Translations under genes and position numbers: made by a program
In this document: positions 49,343 through 57,222 of the stretch, piece after piece
Layout of the letters: the number at the start of each line of letters is the position of its first letter
Position numbering within the stretch: the first letter of the stretch is position 1
Notes under the pieces: model-generated
The model's database searches: none
Seen by the model: only the letters and a program-made list of their open reading frames with translations
What the model was told of the DNA's origin: nothing
Assembly: GCA_014655195.1 (NCBI GenBank)
Contig: BNBH01000030.1
Coordinates: forward strand, 21,644-85,643
Source: Streptomyces cellulosae
Lineage (GTDB): Bacteria; Actinomycetota; Actinomycetes; Streptomycetales; Streptomycetaceae
DNA length: 64,000 nucleotides
Direction of reading: 5' to 3'

Positions 49343-49747
49343 TCAGGAGGCGTCCACGCCCTCCAGCCCCGGCAACAGCGACTCCAGCCCGCTGGGCAGC
49401 GCGGTGGGCAGACCGCTCGGGAAGTCGCTGGGCAGCGCGGTCGGGAAGCCCGAGGGCAGTTCCGTGGGGAAGTCCGAGGGCAGCAGCCCGGTCGGGAACT
49501 CCGACGGAAGGTCCAGCGAGGGGCCGCCGGTGGCGGTCTCGGCGGGCTCCGTGTCGGGACCGTCCTCGTCCGACGTGACGAGCACGGCGATGGTGACGAC
49601 CAGGGCCGCCACGATGACCGCGAGCACCAGGATCACCAGGCGGCGCCGTCCGGGACCGCCTCCGCCGTCGGGCGGACGGGACGAGGACTCGTCGCCGTAG
49701 GGAGGCGGGCCGGGCGGCTGCTGGGGCGGTTCGGGTGGCGTGGCCAT
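49343..49747 (-). CDS. Membrane-anchored Pro/Leu/Ser-repeat protein
   Basis: A 134-residue protein: a Pro-rich cytoplasmic start (ATPPEPPQQPPGPPPYGDES), one transmembrane helix (about 40-60, VILVLAVIVAALVVTIAVLV), then an exported tail of short imperfect repeats of the form LPSDFPTELPSGFPTALPSD. The repeat makes an extended, surface-exposed stalk plausible. ATG 49747 is preferred to a GTG at 49753. No function recognised. Confidence 0.65.
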   Translation of the reverse strand: MATPPEPPQQPPGPPPYGDESSSRPPDGGGGPGRRRLVILVLAVIVAALVVTIAVLVTSDEDGPDTEPAETATGGPSLDLPSEFPTGLLPSDFPTELPSGFPTALPSDFPSGLPTALPSGLESLLPGLEGVDAS

Positions 49748-49900
49748 GAACACATCGTCGCCGCGGGGGCGCGGCCGCGCGAGAAGACGGCGGTGAAGCC
49801 GCCCGCCAGTCGTGGCACGCGGGGGCGCACATCAGGCGCGCGGGGGTGTTTATGCCCCGGGTCGGGTGCGGGTCGTTATGGGCCGCTCGCGCAGTTCCCC

Positions 49901-50104
49901 GCGCCCCTGAGCGTGCCGCGACGAGCACGCCCCCAAAAGGACACGAGGAACTGCGCGCCAAACCCCCACCCCGCCGCGGACGGCACGACCACCCGCCCGG
50001 AACCGCCCAAGGGACTCAGCACCGCGCCCCTGAGCGTGCAGCGGCGAACGCGCCCCACAGGGGCGCGGGGAACTGCGCGCCCGGCCCCCATCCCGCCGCG
50101 GAGC
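49901..50104. repeat. 123-base tandem repeat, two copies
   Basis: Copies start at 49901 and 50024 and share GCGCCCCTGAGCGTGC, AACTGCGCGCC and CCCGCCGCGGA blocks. The second copy is cut short at the xylA terminator. Confidence 0.75.
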
Positions 50105-50116
50105 CGCGACGACAGC

Positions 50117-50146
50117 CGGGGCCCGCCCGCAGAAGAGCGGGCCCCG
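50117..50146 (-). terminator. Terminator after xylA
   Basis: A perfect 10-bp stem (CGGGGCCCGC and GCGGGCCCCG) around CCGCAGAAGA, 6 bases past the xylA stop in the xylA direction. Confidence 0.85.
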
Positions 50147-50152
50147 AGGGGG

Positions 50153-51319
50153 TCAGCCCCTCGCCCCCAGCAAGTGGTCCATCGCCAGCTGGTCCAGCCG
50201 CTCGAAGGCCATGCCCCGGGCCGCCGCCGCGTCCGGGTCGAAGTCCTCGAAGGCCGAGCGGTCGGCCAGCAGGGACTGGAGGCCGTCGCCCGCCGTCGGC
50301 TGGGCGAGCTCGTCCAGGCGGGCCGCGCGCAGCGCCTCCTGCACCTCCGGGTCCGCGCGGAAGGCGGCCGCGCGCTCCTTGAGGATCAGGTAGTTCCGCA
50401 TGCAGCCGGCCGCGGAGGCCCACACGCCGTCGAAGTCCTCGGTCCGCGGCGGCTTGAAGTCGAAGTGGCGCGGGCCCTCGTAGCCCGCCGACTCCAGCAG
50501 GTCGACCAGCCAGAACGCGGCGCGCAGGTCGCCCGCGCCGAAGCGGAGGTCCTGGTCGTACTTGATGCCGGACTGGCCGTTGAGGTCGATGTGGAACAGC
50601 TTGCCCGCCCACAGCGCCTGGGCGATGCCGTGCGGGAAGTTGAGCCCGGCCATCTGCTCGTGGCCGACCTCCGGGTTGACGCCGTACAGCTCCGGGCGCT
50701 CGAGGCGCTCGATGAAGGCGAGGGCGTGGCCGATGGTCGGCAGGAGGATGTCGCCGCGGGGCTCGTTCGGCTTGGGCTCGATGGCGAAGCGGATGTCGTA
50801 GCCCTGGGAGGTGACGTACTCGCCGAGGAGGTCGAAGGCCTCCTTCATGCGGTCCAGCGCGACCCGGACGTCCTTGGCGGCGCCGGACTCGGCGCCCTCG
50901 CGGCCGCCCCAGGCGACGTAGGTCTGGGCGCCGAGCTCGACCGCGAGGTCGATGTTGCGGATGGTCTTGCGCAGGGCGTAACGCCGCACGTCACGGTCGT
51001 TCGCGGTGAAGCCGCCGTCCTTGAACACCGGGTGGGTGAACAGGTTGGTGGTCGCCATCGGGACCTTCATGCCGGTCTCGTCCAGCGCCTGGCGGAACCG
51101 CTTGATGTGCTCGGCGCGCTCGCTGTCGCTCGAGCCGAAGGGGATGAGGTCGTCGTCGTGGAACGTCACGCCGTGCGCGCCGAGCTCGGCGAGGCGGCGG
51201 ACGGACTCGACCGGGTCGAGGGCGCCGCGGGTGGCGTCGCCGAAGGGGTCCCGTCCCTGCCAGCCGACGGTCCACAGGCCGAACGTGAACTTGTCCTCGG
51301 GGGTGGGCTGGTAGCTCAT
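50153..51319 (-). CDS. xylA: Xylose isomerase
   Basis: A 388-residue TIM-barrel enzyme converting D-xylose to D-xylulose (and glucose to fructose) with two Mg2+ ions. The actinobacterial (class I) length and start MSYQPTPEDKFTFGLWTVGW are right. Active-site phrases are VTFHDDDLIPFG (catalytic His), WGGREGAE, FAIEPKPNEPRGD (metal Glu), NPEVGHEQMAGLNF and FHIDLNGQSGIKYDQDLRFG (metal His and Asp). It is divergent from xylB with a palindromic AT-rich region between them. Confidence 0.98.
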   Translation of the reverse strand: MSYQPTPEDKFTFGLWTVGWQGRDPFGDATRGALDPVESVRRLAELGAHGVTFHDDDLIPFGSSDSERAEHIKRFRQALDETGMKVPMATTNLFTHPVFKDGGFTANDRDVRRYALRKTIRNIDLAVELGAQTYVAWGGREGAESGAAKDVRVALDRMKEAFDLLGEYVTSQGYDIRFAIEPKPNEPRGDILLPTIGHALAFIERLERPELYGVNPEVGHEQMAGLNFPHGIAQALWAGKLFHIDLNGQSGIKYDQDLRFGAGDLRAAFWLVDLLESAGYEGPRHFDFKPPRTEDFDGVWASAAGCMRNYLILKERAAAFRADPEVQEALRAARLDELAQPTAGDGLQSLLADRSAFEDFDPDAAAARGMAFERLDQLAMDHLLGARG

Positions 51320-51342
51320 GCCGCGGCTCCTTGCTCGCTGAG

Positions 51343-51373
51343 ACTATTTCGTCATGGCGGTTTACAAATTAGT
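51343..51373. promoter_or_regulatory. xylA/xylB divergent operator-promoter candidate
   Basis: ACTATTT (51343-51349) and AAATTAGT (51366-51373) are imperfect inverted arms within an AT-rich island (GTTTACAAATTAGTATGC) of a GC-rich genome. It lies between the two starts (51319 and 51434) and is the likely site for the ROK-type XylR at 52977. Confidence 0.5.
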
Positions 51374-51433
51374 ATGCAGGAACATTTCTGGGAAGAGACA
51401 CACCCCGCCGGCGCGCGGAAGAGGGAGAGACCG

Positions 51434-52879
51434 ATGTCAGCAGCCGAGGGTCCGCTCGTCGTCGGCGTGGACACATCCACCCAGTCCACCAAGGCCCTGG
51501 TCGTCGACGTGGCGACCGGCAGGGTCGTCGCGAGCGGCCAGGCGCCGCACACGGTGACCTCGGGCGCGGGCCGGGAGAGCGACCCGCGTCAGTGGTGGGA
51601 CGCGCTGACCGAGGCGCTGCGGCAGTGCGGCGAGGCGGCGCACGAGGCCGCGGCCGTGTCGATCGGCGGCCAGCAGCACGGTCTGGTCACGCTGGACGAG
51701 CACGGCGAGCCGGTCCGCCCGGCGCTGCTGTGGAACGACGTGCGGTCCGCCCCGCAGGCGAGCCGGCTCGTGGAGGAGCTGGGCGGCGCGAAGGCGTGGG
51801 CCGAGCGGACCGGCAGCCTGCCCACCGCGTCCTTCACGGTCACCAAGTGGGCCTGGCTCGCGGAGAACGAGCCGGACGCGGTGCGCGCCACGAAGGCGGT
51901 GCGGCTCCCCCACGACTACCTGACCGAGCGGCTCACCGGCCAGGGCACCACCGACCGCGGCGACGCCTCGGGCACCGGCTGGTGGGCGTCCGCGACGGAG
52001 ACGTACGACGAGGAGATCCTGGCGCACGTCGGTCTCGACCCGGCGCTGCTGCCGCGTGTGGTGCGGCCGGGCGAGGTGGCCGGCACCGTGCGCGACGGGC
52101 ACGACCTGCCGTTCTCCAAGGGGACACTGGTGGCGTGCGGCACGGGCGACAACGCCGCCGCCGCGCTGGGGCTCGGGGTGCGCCCCGGCACGCCGGTGAT
52201 GAGTCTCGGCACCTCGGGCACCGTGTATGCGGTGTCGCAGCACCGGCCCGCGGACCCGACCGGCACCGTGGCCGGCTTCGCCGACGCGCGCGGCGACTGG
52301 CTGCCGCTGGCCTGCACCCTCAACTGCACGCTCGCCGTGGACCGGGTCGCCGCCCTGCTCGGCCTGGACCGCGAGGCCGTCGAGCCGGGCCGGGGCGTCA
52401 CGCTGCTGCCCTTCCTGGACGGCGAGCGCACCCCCAACCTCCCCCACTCCTCGGGCCTGTTGCACGGTCTGCGGCACGACACCACGGGCGGCCAGCTGCT
52501 CCAGGCCGCCTACGACGGCGCCGTGTACTCCCTGCTGGCCGCGCTCGACCTGGTCCTCGACGAGGACGCCGACCCGTCGACGCCGCTGCTGCTGATCGGC
52601 GGCGGGGCGCGCGGCACGGCCTGGCAGCAGACGGTACGGCGGCTGTCCGGGCGGCCTGTGCAGGTGCCGGAGGCGAAGGAGCTGGTCGCGCTCGGCGCGG
52701 CGGCCCAGGCGGCCGGCCTGCTGACCGGGGAGGACCCGGCCGCGGTGGCCCGGCGCTGGGGCACGGCGCAGGGGCCGGTGCTGGACGCGGTGGAGCGGGA
52801 CGAGGAGACCCTGTCCCGGCTGGCCGGGGTACTCTCCGACGCGGCCCCGCTGCTGGAGCGCGCCCCGGGCAACGGCTGA
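51434..52879 (+). CDS. xylB: Xylulokinase
   Basis: A 481-residue FGGY-family kinase: LVVGVDTSTQSTKALVVDVA is the N-terminal phosphate loop, SIGGQQHGLVTLDEHG and RPALLWNDVRSAPQ are family motifs, DRGDASGTGWW holds the catalytic Asp region, and GTGDNAAAALGLGVRPGTPV with SLGTSGTVYAVS and LIGGGARGTAWQQTVRRLSG complete the ATP site. It phosphorylates D-xylulose for the pentose phosphate pathway. It ends 97 bases before xylR. Confidence 0.96.
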   Translation: MSAAEGPLVVGVDTSTQSTKALVVDVATGRVVASGQAPHTVTSGAGRESDPRQWWDALTEALRQCGEAAHEAAAVSIGGQQHGLVTLDEHGEPVRPALLWNDVRSAPQASRLVEELGGAKAWAERTGSLPTASFTVTKWAWLAENEPDAVRATKAVRLPHDYLTERLTGQGTTDRGDASGTGWWASATETYDEEILAHVGLDPALLPRVVRPGEVAGTVRDGHDLPFSKGTLVACGTGDNAAAALGLGVRPGTPVMSLGTSGTVYAVSQHRPADPTGTVAGFADARGDWLPLACTLNCTLAVDRVAALLGLDREAVEPGRGVTLLPFLDGERTPNLPHSSGLLHGLRHDTTGGQLLQAAYDGAVYSLLAALDLVLDEDADPSTPLLLIGGGARGTAWQQTVRRLSGRPVQVPEAKELVALGAAAQAAGLLTGEDPAAVARRWGTAQGPVLDAVERDEETLSRLAGVLSDAAPLLERAPGNG

Positions 52880-52976
52880 CGACGCCCCGGCGGGCGTCGC
52901 CCCACGGCGGCCCCGTGGCGGCCGCCGTGGACGTCCGCCGGGTGCGGACGGCACCGAACCGAGGATTGACGGAGGA

Positions 52977-54185
52977 ATGAGCGCACCGCTGCACAAGGCC
53001 CGCCCGGCAGGTCAGGGCCGTGCCCTGCCCGACACCCAGCAGGGCATGCGCCGCCGCAACCTGTCGCGGGTGATGCACACCGTCCGGGACGAGGGGCCGC
53101 TGTCCCGGGCCGCCGTCGCCTCCCGCATCGGGCTGACCCGCGCGGCGGTGTCCACGCTGGTCGACGAACTCATCCGTACGGGGCTGCTGGAGGAGCTGGG
53201 TCCGGAGCGGCCCGGGCGGGTCGGCCGGCCCGGTTCCGCCCTCGCGGTCAGCGGGCGGGGTCCGGCCGGGATCGGCGCGGAGGTGGGCGTCGACCATCTC
53301 GCGGTGTGCGCGGTCGATCTGCGCGGGGAGGTGCGGGCGCGGGCGGTGCGGCAGGTGGCGAACCGGGACCGCTCCCCCGAGCCCGTGCTCGGCGAACTCA
53401 CCGAACTGATCCACCGGGTCGTGGCCGAGGCGGACGGCGAGGGGCTGTGGCCGGCCGGACTCGCGGTCGCCGTCCCCGGCCTGGTGGCCCGCGACGCCCG
53501 CACCGTCGTCCGCGCCCCGAACCTCGGCTGGCTCGACACGGACCTCGCCCCGCTGCTCCCCGAGAAGCTGCCGCTGACGGTGGCCAACGAGGCCAACTTC
53601 GGCGCGCTGGCCGAACTGTGGCTCGGCGAGGACACCCCGCGCGACTTCCTGCACGTCTCGGCCGAGATCGGCATCGGCGCGGCGGTCGTCGTCGACGGGC
53701 GCGTGCTGCACGGCAACCGGGGCTTCGCGGGCGAGCTGGGTCACGTCCCGGTGTGGCCCGACGGCCCGTCGTGCGCCTGCGGCGGCCGGGGCTGCCTGGA
53801 GCAGTACGCGGGCGAGGAGGCGGTGCTGCGCGCGGCCGGCCTCGAACCCGGCGAGGACCGGGTGGGCCTGCTCGCGGGCCGCGCCGAACAGGGCGACGCC
53901 GCGGTACGACGCGCCCTGCACGACGCGGGCACGGCACTGGGCATCGCCCTGACCGGCGCGGTCAACCTCCTGGACCCCGAGAACGTGGTCCTGGGCGGCG
54001 CGCTGTCGGGACTCTCCCCCTGGCTGCTGCCCTCACTCCGCTCGGAACTGGCCCGGCGCACGGCGGGCCCGCCCTGCCCGGTCTCGGTCTCCACACTGGG
54101 CCCGCAGGGCCCGCTCCTCGGCGCGGCCCACTCGGTGGTCCGGGGCGTCCTGGACGACCCGGCGGCGGTGGCGGAACGGGGCTGA
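52977..54185 (+). CDS. xylR: ROK-family xylose repressor
   Basis: A 402-residue regulator. The N-terminal winged HTH is MRRRNLSRVMHTVRDEGPLS, then RAAVASRIGLTRAAVSTLVD. The ROK sugar-binding part has GIGAEVGVDHLAVCAVDLRG, LAVAVPGLVARDARTVVRAP and the zinc motif CACGGRGCLEQYAGEE with preceding GELGHVPVWPDGPSC. It carries no kinase phosphate loop of the strong form, so it is a repressor, expected to release DNA on xylose. Its likely target is the xylA/xylB intergenic region. Confidence 0.92.
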   Translation: MSAPLHKARPAGQGRALPDTQQGMRRRNLSRVMHTVRDEGPLSRAAVASRIGLTRAAVSTLVDELIRTGLLEELGPERPGRVGRPGSALAVSGRGPAGIGAEVGVDHLAVCAVDLRGEVRARAVRQVANRDRSPEPVLGELTELIHRVVAEADGEGLWPAGLAVAVPGLVARDARTVVRAPNLGWLDTDLAPLLPEKLPLTVANEANFGALAELWLGEDTPRDFLHVSAEIGIGAAVVVDGRVLHGNRGFAGELGHVPVWPDGPSCACGGRGCLEQYAGEEAVLRAAGLEPGEDRVGLLAGRAEQGDAAVRRALHDAGTALGIALTGAVNLLDPENVVLGGALSGLSPWLLPSLRSELARRTAGPPCPVSVSTLGPQGPLLGAAHSVVRGVLDDPAAVAERG

Positions 54186-54213
54186 GGCAGGCGGGGTCGC
54201 CTGTGGGCAACCC

Positions 54214-54637
54214 TCAGGAGTCCCGCCGGGCGAATCTGCGGACCTGCCCTTCGTGAATGCCGCACGCCCACTCCCAGCCTGGCTCGGGCGTGACGACCCG
54301 TGGGTCGCCGCACTCCCGGGCGTCACGCAGGTCCTCCACGTACGCGCGGTCCAGTTCGATCCTCGCGCGTATCGGCCGCGCAGCGGGCCGTTCCGTAACG
54401 AGGCGCGTCGCCGAGTTCGGCGTGCCAGAGCACATGGTCCCAGTCGGGATGCGTCGAGAAGCCCGCCACCACGGGCCGGCCCAGCTCACGGAGGTCGTTC
54501 GCCAGGCAGGTCGTCTCGGGGCCGGTGAATCCGGCGTCCACGAGGGGCACGCCGTCCCCGCCGTGCACGACAACGGTGTTGTTCTGGAGCGATTCACTTC
54601 GGTGGATCAGTACACCCTCGGCGACCTGCTTCACCAT
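54214..54637 (-). pseudogene. Metallo-beta-lactamase-fold hydrolase relic (internal deletion)
   Basis: The start (MVKQVAEGVLIHRSESLQNN, then VVVHGGDGVPLVDAGFTGPE) and the first metal motif STHPDWDHVLWHAELGDAP are intact, and the expected C-terminus (ARIELDRAYVEDLRDARECG, GWEWACGIHEGQVRRFARRD) follows in another frame from about 54400. Most of the protein between, from memory about 130 residues with the remaining metal ligands, is gone, so it is not functional. The stop is at 54214. Confidence 0.8.
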
Positions 54638-54794
54638 GGGCAACTCGTTCGAAGGCCGCGGCCGCGTCGTGACCGGCACCGGCCGGGGTGCCGGTCCCGG
54701 CTTCTCGCTGATCACGGATTCGATCATCACACCGCGGCAGCGGCTCGGTGGGTGGAACGGAGCAACTCCTCAGCCGGCTCACGCGAGCTCGCCC

Positions 54795-54823
54795 CGGCCG
54801 TGAGGGCACCGCCCTCACGGCCG
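54795..54823. terminator. Terminator overlapping the small membrane gene stop
   Basis: A perfect 13-bp stem (CGGCCGTGAGGGC and GCCCTCACGGCCG) with a 3-base loop; the stop codon at 54815-54817 is inside the right arm. Confidence 0.8.
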
Positions 54824-55009
54824 CAGGCTGCTGACGATGTCCGCCGTCGCCGTCAGGCCGCTGTGGATCGTGGGGGCGATGCTCGTGCTGGCCAGGTAGA
54901 AGCCCAGCAGCAGGCAGACCAGGGCGTGGGAGATCTTCAGCCCGCCGTTGCGCAGGAAGATCACCGCCAGGATCGAGAGCAGCAGCACCACAGAGATGGA
55001 AATGGCCAT
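54815..55009 (-). CDS. Small single-pass or two-pass membrane protein
   Basis: A 64-residue hydrophobic protein (MAISISVVLLLSILAVIFLR and ISHALVCLLLGFYLASTSIA) with a polar turn between. GGAGGAGG stands 6 to 8 bases before the ATG at 55009, an unusually strong site, so it is probably well translated. No family was recognised. Its message ends in a perfect hairpin overlapping the stop. Confidence 0.7.
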   Translation of the reverse strand: MAISISVVLLLSILAVIFLRNGGLKISHALVCLLLGFYLASTSIAPTIHSGLTATADIVSSLRP

Positions 55010-55111
55010 CGTCAACCTCCTCCGCCACACCTGTTTCGCGGCGTTCGGCCGCAAGTGTGGCGTAGCGGAGGGTTCGTCCGGGCGGCTGACCTGTCCTCCG
55101 AACGTGTGGTG

Positions 55112-55975
55112 TCACACCTTCCGGTGGGCGTCGAGGAACGCCTCCAGGCCCGCGAGGTCGTCGGTGTTGAGGTGGTCGACGTCCGCCGCGACCAGTTCGG
55201 TCCACAGCGCGTCCCGCGCGGGCCCTGGCACGTCCGGGGTGGCCCAGAACCGTACCCGCTGACCGCGGGCGTGGGCCGCGCCCACCAGTGTGCGCAGTTT
55301 CCGGCGTTCCGCCTCGGGGAACGCGCCGACGCCCTGCCAGGTGAAGTTCAGCGACCAGTTGTCGCTGATGAGCGGCGCGAACGAGGCCGGGGCCGGGCCG
55401 CCGAGGTCGGTGAGCCGGCCGTCGTAGAAGGCGTGCCGGACCCGCTGCGCCTCCATGGGCGCGCGGGCGGCGCGGTCTCCCGAGATGACCGCGGTGACCG
55501 GCCCGGGGTGCACCCTGCCGTGGGCGTACGTCGTGAACAGGCCCTTGTAGCGGCGCAGTCGGCGGTCGAGTTCCGCGTACGTCGACGCGCCCTCCGTCTT
55601 GAGGTCGATCAGCAGCTGGAGCGAGCCGCGGTCGCCGCGGTGGACCGTGCCGTGGTTGGCGCGGACGCGGGCGGCGAGCGGGTCCAGGTACAGCGACTCC
55701 AGGGTGCGGGCGGGGTCGAGGTCCTCGGGGTCGTGGGCGACCAGCAGTTGTCCGCCGACGAGGTAGATGTCCGCCTCGACGCTGCCGAAGCGGTGGTCGA
55801 GGGCGTCGAACAGGGGGCGGGGGTGCTCGTAGTCGTTGTGGGCGTGCGCGCGCCACAGCGGGCGCGGGCGGGGCGGGTGTTGGCCGGCGAGGGCCCGCGT
55901 CGCGGGGAGGGCGAGAGGGCTCGCGAGGGCGACGCCGAGGGCGGTGAGGGCTCCGCGACGGGTGGTGAGGGCCAT
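55112..55975 (-). CDS. Exported GDPD-like (AIM6-type) phosphodiesterase
   Basis: A 287-residue protein with a Tat-type signal (TTRRGALTALGVALASPLAL, cleavage near ALA-G). The catalytic start HAHNDYEHPRPLFDALDHRF contains the paired His of GDPD-like TIM barrels, followed by SVEADIYLVGGQLLVAHDPE (metal ligands) and LQLLIDLKTEG. VDHLNTDDLAGLEAFLDAHR is the C-terminal strand. It resembles the altered-inheritance-of-mitochondria-6 group and may hydrolyse glycerophosphodiesters or phosphoinositides outside the cell. Confidence 0.8.
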   Translation of the reverse strand: MALTTRRGALTALGVALASPLALPATRALAGQHPPRPRPLWRAHAHNDYEHPRPLFDALDHRFGSVEADIYLVGGQLLVAHDPEDLDPARTLESLYLDPLAARVRANHGTVHRGDRGSLQLLIDLKTEGASTYAELDRRLRRYKGLFTTYAHGRVHPGPVTAVISGDRAARAPMEAQRVRHAFYDGRLTDLGGPAPASFAPLISDNWSLNFTWQGVGAFPEAERRKLRTLVGAAHARGQRVRFWATPDVPGPARDALWTELVAADVDHLNTDDLAGLEAFLDAHRKV

Positions 55976-56094
55976 GCTCTGCCTCCCTGAAGTGCCGTAC
56001 GGGGTCCCCGCGAGTATGGGGTCCCGTGGCACGCAAGGAGCAGAGGCGTGCGAGGAGTTGGCCGGTTCGCCGTCGTCCGTTCACCCACGTGCGA

Positions 56095-56130
56095 GCGGCC
56101 CGCCCGCCCCGGACGGGGAGGACGGGCCGC
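56095..56130 (-). terminator. Terminator after the acyl-CoA dehydrogenase operon
   Basis: GCGGCCCG (56095-56102) pairs with CGGGCCGC (56123-56130), enclosing an inner CCCCGG/CGGGG structure, 16 bases past the stop at 56146. Confidence 0.7.
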
Positions 56131-56145
56131 CGGTGCGACATCCCG

Positions 56146-57222
56146 TCAGGGCGCGCGCAGATCGACCAGTTCCGTCAGCGCCTCCCGGTGGGCGCCCGCC
56201 GTGCCGTAGGCGATGGAGTCGGCCTTGGCACGCTTGAGGCGCAGCTGCACCGGGTGTTCCCAGGTCATGCCGATGCCGCCGTGCAGTTGCAGGGCCTCCT
56301 CGGCGGCGCGGACGGCGACGGGCGCCGCGTAGGCCTGCGCCACGGCGACCGACACGTCCGTGTCCTCGCCGGTCGCGAGGGCGTCGGCTGCGGCCCTCGC
56401 GGCGGCGCGCAGGCTGACGGTCTCCAGCCACAGCTGGGCGAGCCGGTGCTTGAGCGCCTGGAAGCCGCCGACGGGCCGGTTGAACTGCTTGCGGTCCTTC
56501 AGGTACCGCACGGTTTCGGTCAACGCCCACTCGGCGACGCCGAGTTGTTCCGAGGCGAGCAGTCCCGCCCCCGCGCGCAAGGCGCGGCGCACGGCGGGCT
56601 CCGCGTCGCCGACGCGGCGGCCCGGGGCGGCGTCGAGGGTGACGCGGGCGAGGGGGCGGGTCAGGTCGAGGGACGTCTGCGGGGTGACGGTGACCGCGTC
56701 GGCCGCCACCGCGTACAGCCGTCCGTCGTCCGCCGGGACGAGCAGCACGTCGGCGACGGCGGCGTCCGCGATGCCCGTCAGCTCACCGTGCAAGGAGCCG
56801 CCGTCCGCGCGAACGGCGGCGTACGCGGCGCCGGGTGCGGTGTGCAGGCCCACGGCGAGCGCGCCGATCACGCGTCCGGACGCCAGGCCCTCGAGCAGGT
56901 CCCCGCCGTCCGCGCAGGCCAACAGCGCCTCGGTCGCGACGACGGCGCTCGTCAGGTACGGCACGGGAGCGACCGCGCGCCCCAACTCCTCCAGCACGAC
57001 CGCTGCTTCGCGGTGGGTCGCGCCCTGGCCGCCCCGGTCCTCGGGGACCAGCAGCCCGGCGAGGCCCATGCCGTCGGCGAGGGTCTTCCACAGGGCCGGG
57101 TCGTGCGGGGCGTCCGACTCGGCGCGGGCGAGCACGGACGTCGTGTCGCAGTGGTCGGTGAGCAGGTCCCGGACGGCGGCGCGGAGCGCCTCTTCCTCCT
57201 CCGAGTACAGAAGATCGCTCAT
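56146..57222 (-). CDS. Acyl-CoA dehydrogenase family protein (second operon member)
   Basis: A 358-residue flavoprotein: EEEALRAAVRDLLTDHCD, GLAGLLVPEDRGGQGATHRE, EELGRAVAPVPYLTSAVVA, the later LGVAEWALTETVRYLKDRKQ FNRPVGGFQALKHRLAQ and GGIGMTWEHPVQLRLKRAKA. The FAD-contact KDRKQFxRPVGxFQ and HGGIG(M)TWE regions are good, but the catalytic glutamate near the C-terminal side is replaced in this subgroup, so it usually works as a heteromer with the neighbouring enzyme, as for cholesterol-ring FadE pairs. It overlaps the first gene by 4 bases (ATGA). Confidence 0.88.
   Translation of the reverse strand: MSDLLYSEEEEALRAAVRDLLTDHCDTTSVLARAESDAPHDPALWKTLADGMGLAGLLVPEDRGGQGATHREAAVVLEELGRAVAPVPYLTSAVVATEALLACADGGDLLEGLASGRVIGALAVGLHTAPGAAYAAVRADGGSLHGELTGIADAAVADVLLVPADDGRLYAVAADAVTVTPQTSLDLTRPLARVTLDAAPGRRVGDAEPAVRRALRAGAGLLASEQLGVAEWALTETVRYLKDRKQFNRPVGGFQALKHRLAQLWLETVSLRAAARAAADALATGEDTDVSVAVAQAYAAPVAVRAAEEALQLHGGIGMTWEHPVQLRLKRAKADSIAYGTAGAHREALTELVDLRAP

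Larger units (their letters stand above)
49748..50152. other. Intergenic region with tandem and inverted repeats, xylA side
   Basis: 405 bases, no gene seen. It contains a 123-base near-duplicate (GCGCCCCTGAGCGTGC at 49901 and 50024) in which each copy runs into GGAACTGCGCGCC plus a Pro-codon-rich stretch (near 49946 and 50068). The GGGGCGCGGGGAACTGCGCG word is, from memory, a widespread interspersed Streptomyces repeat; an inverted partner (CGCGCAGTTCCCCGCGCCCC) is at 49888-49907. Confidence 0.6.
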
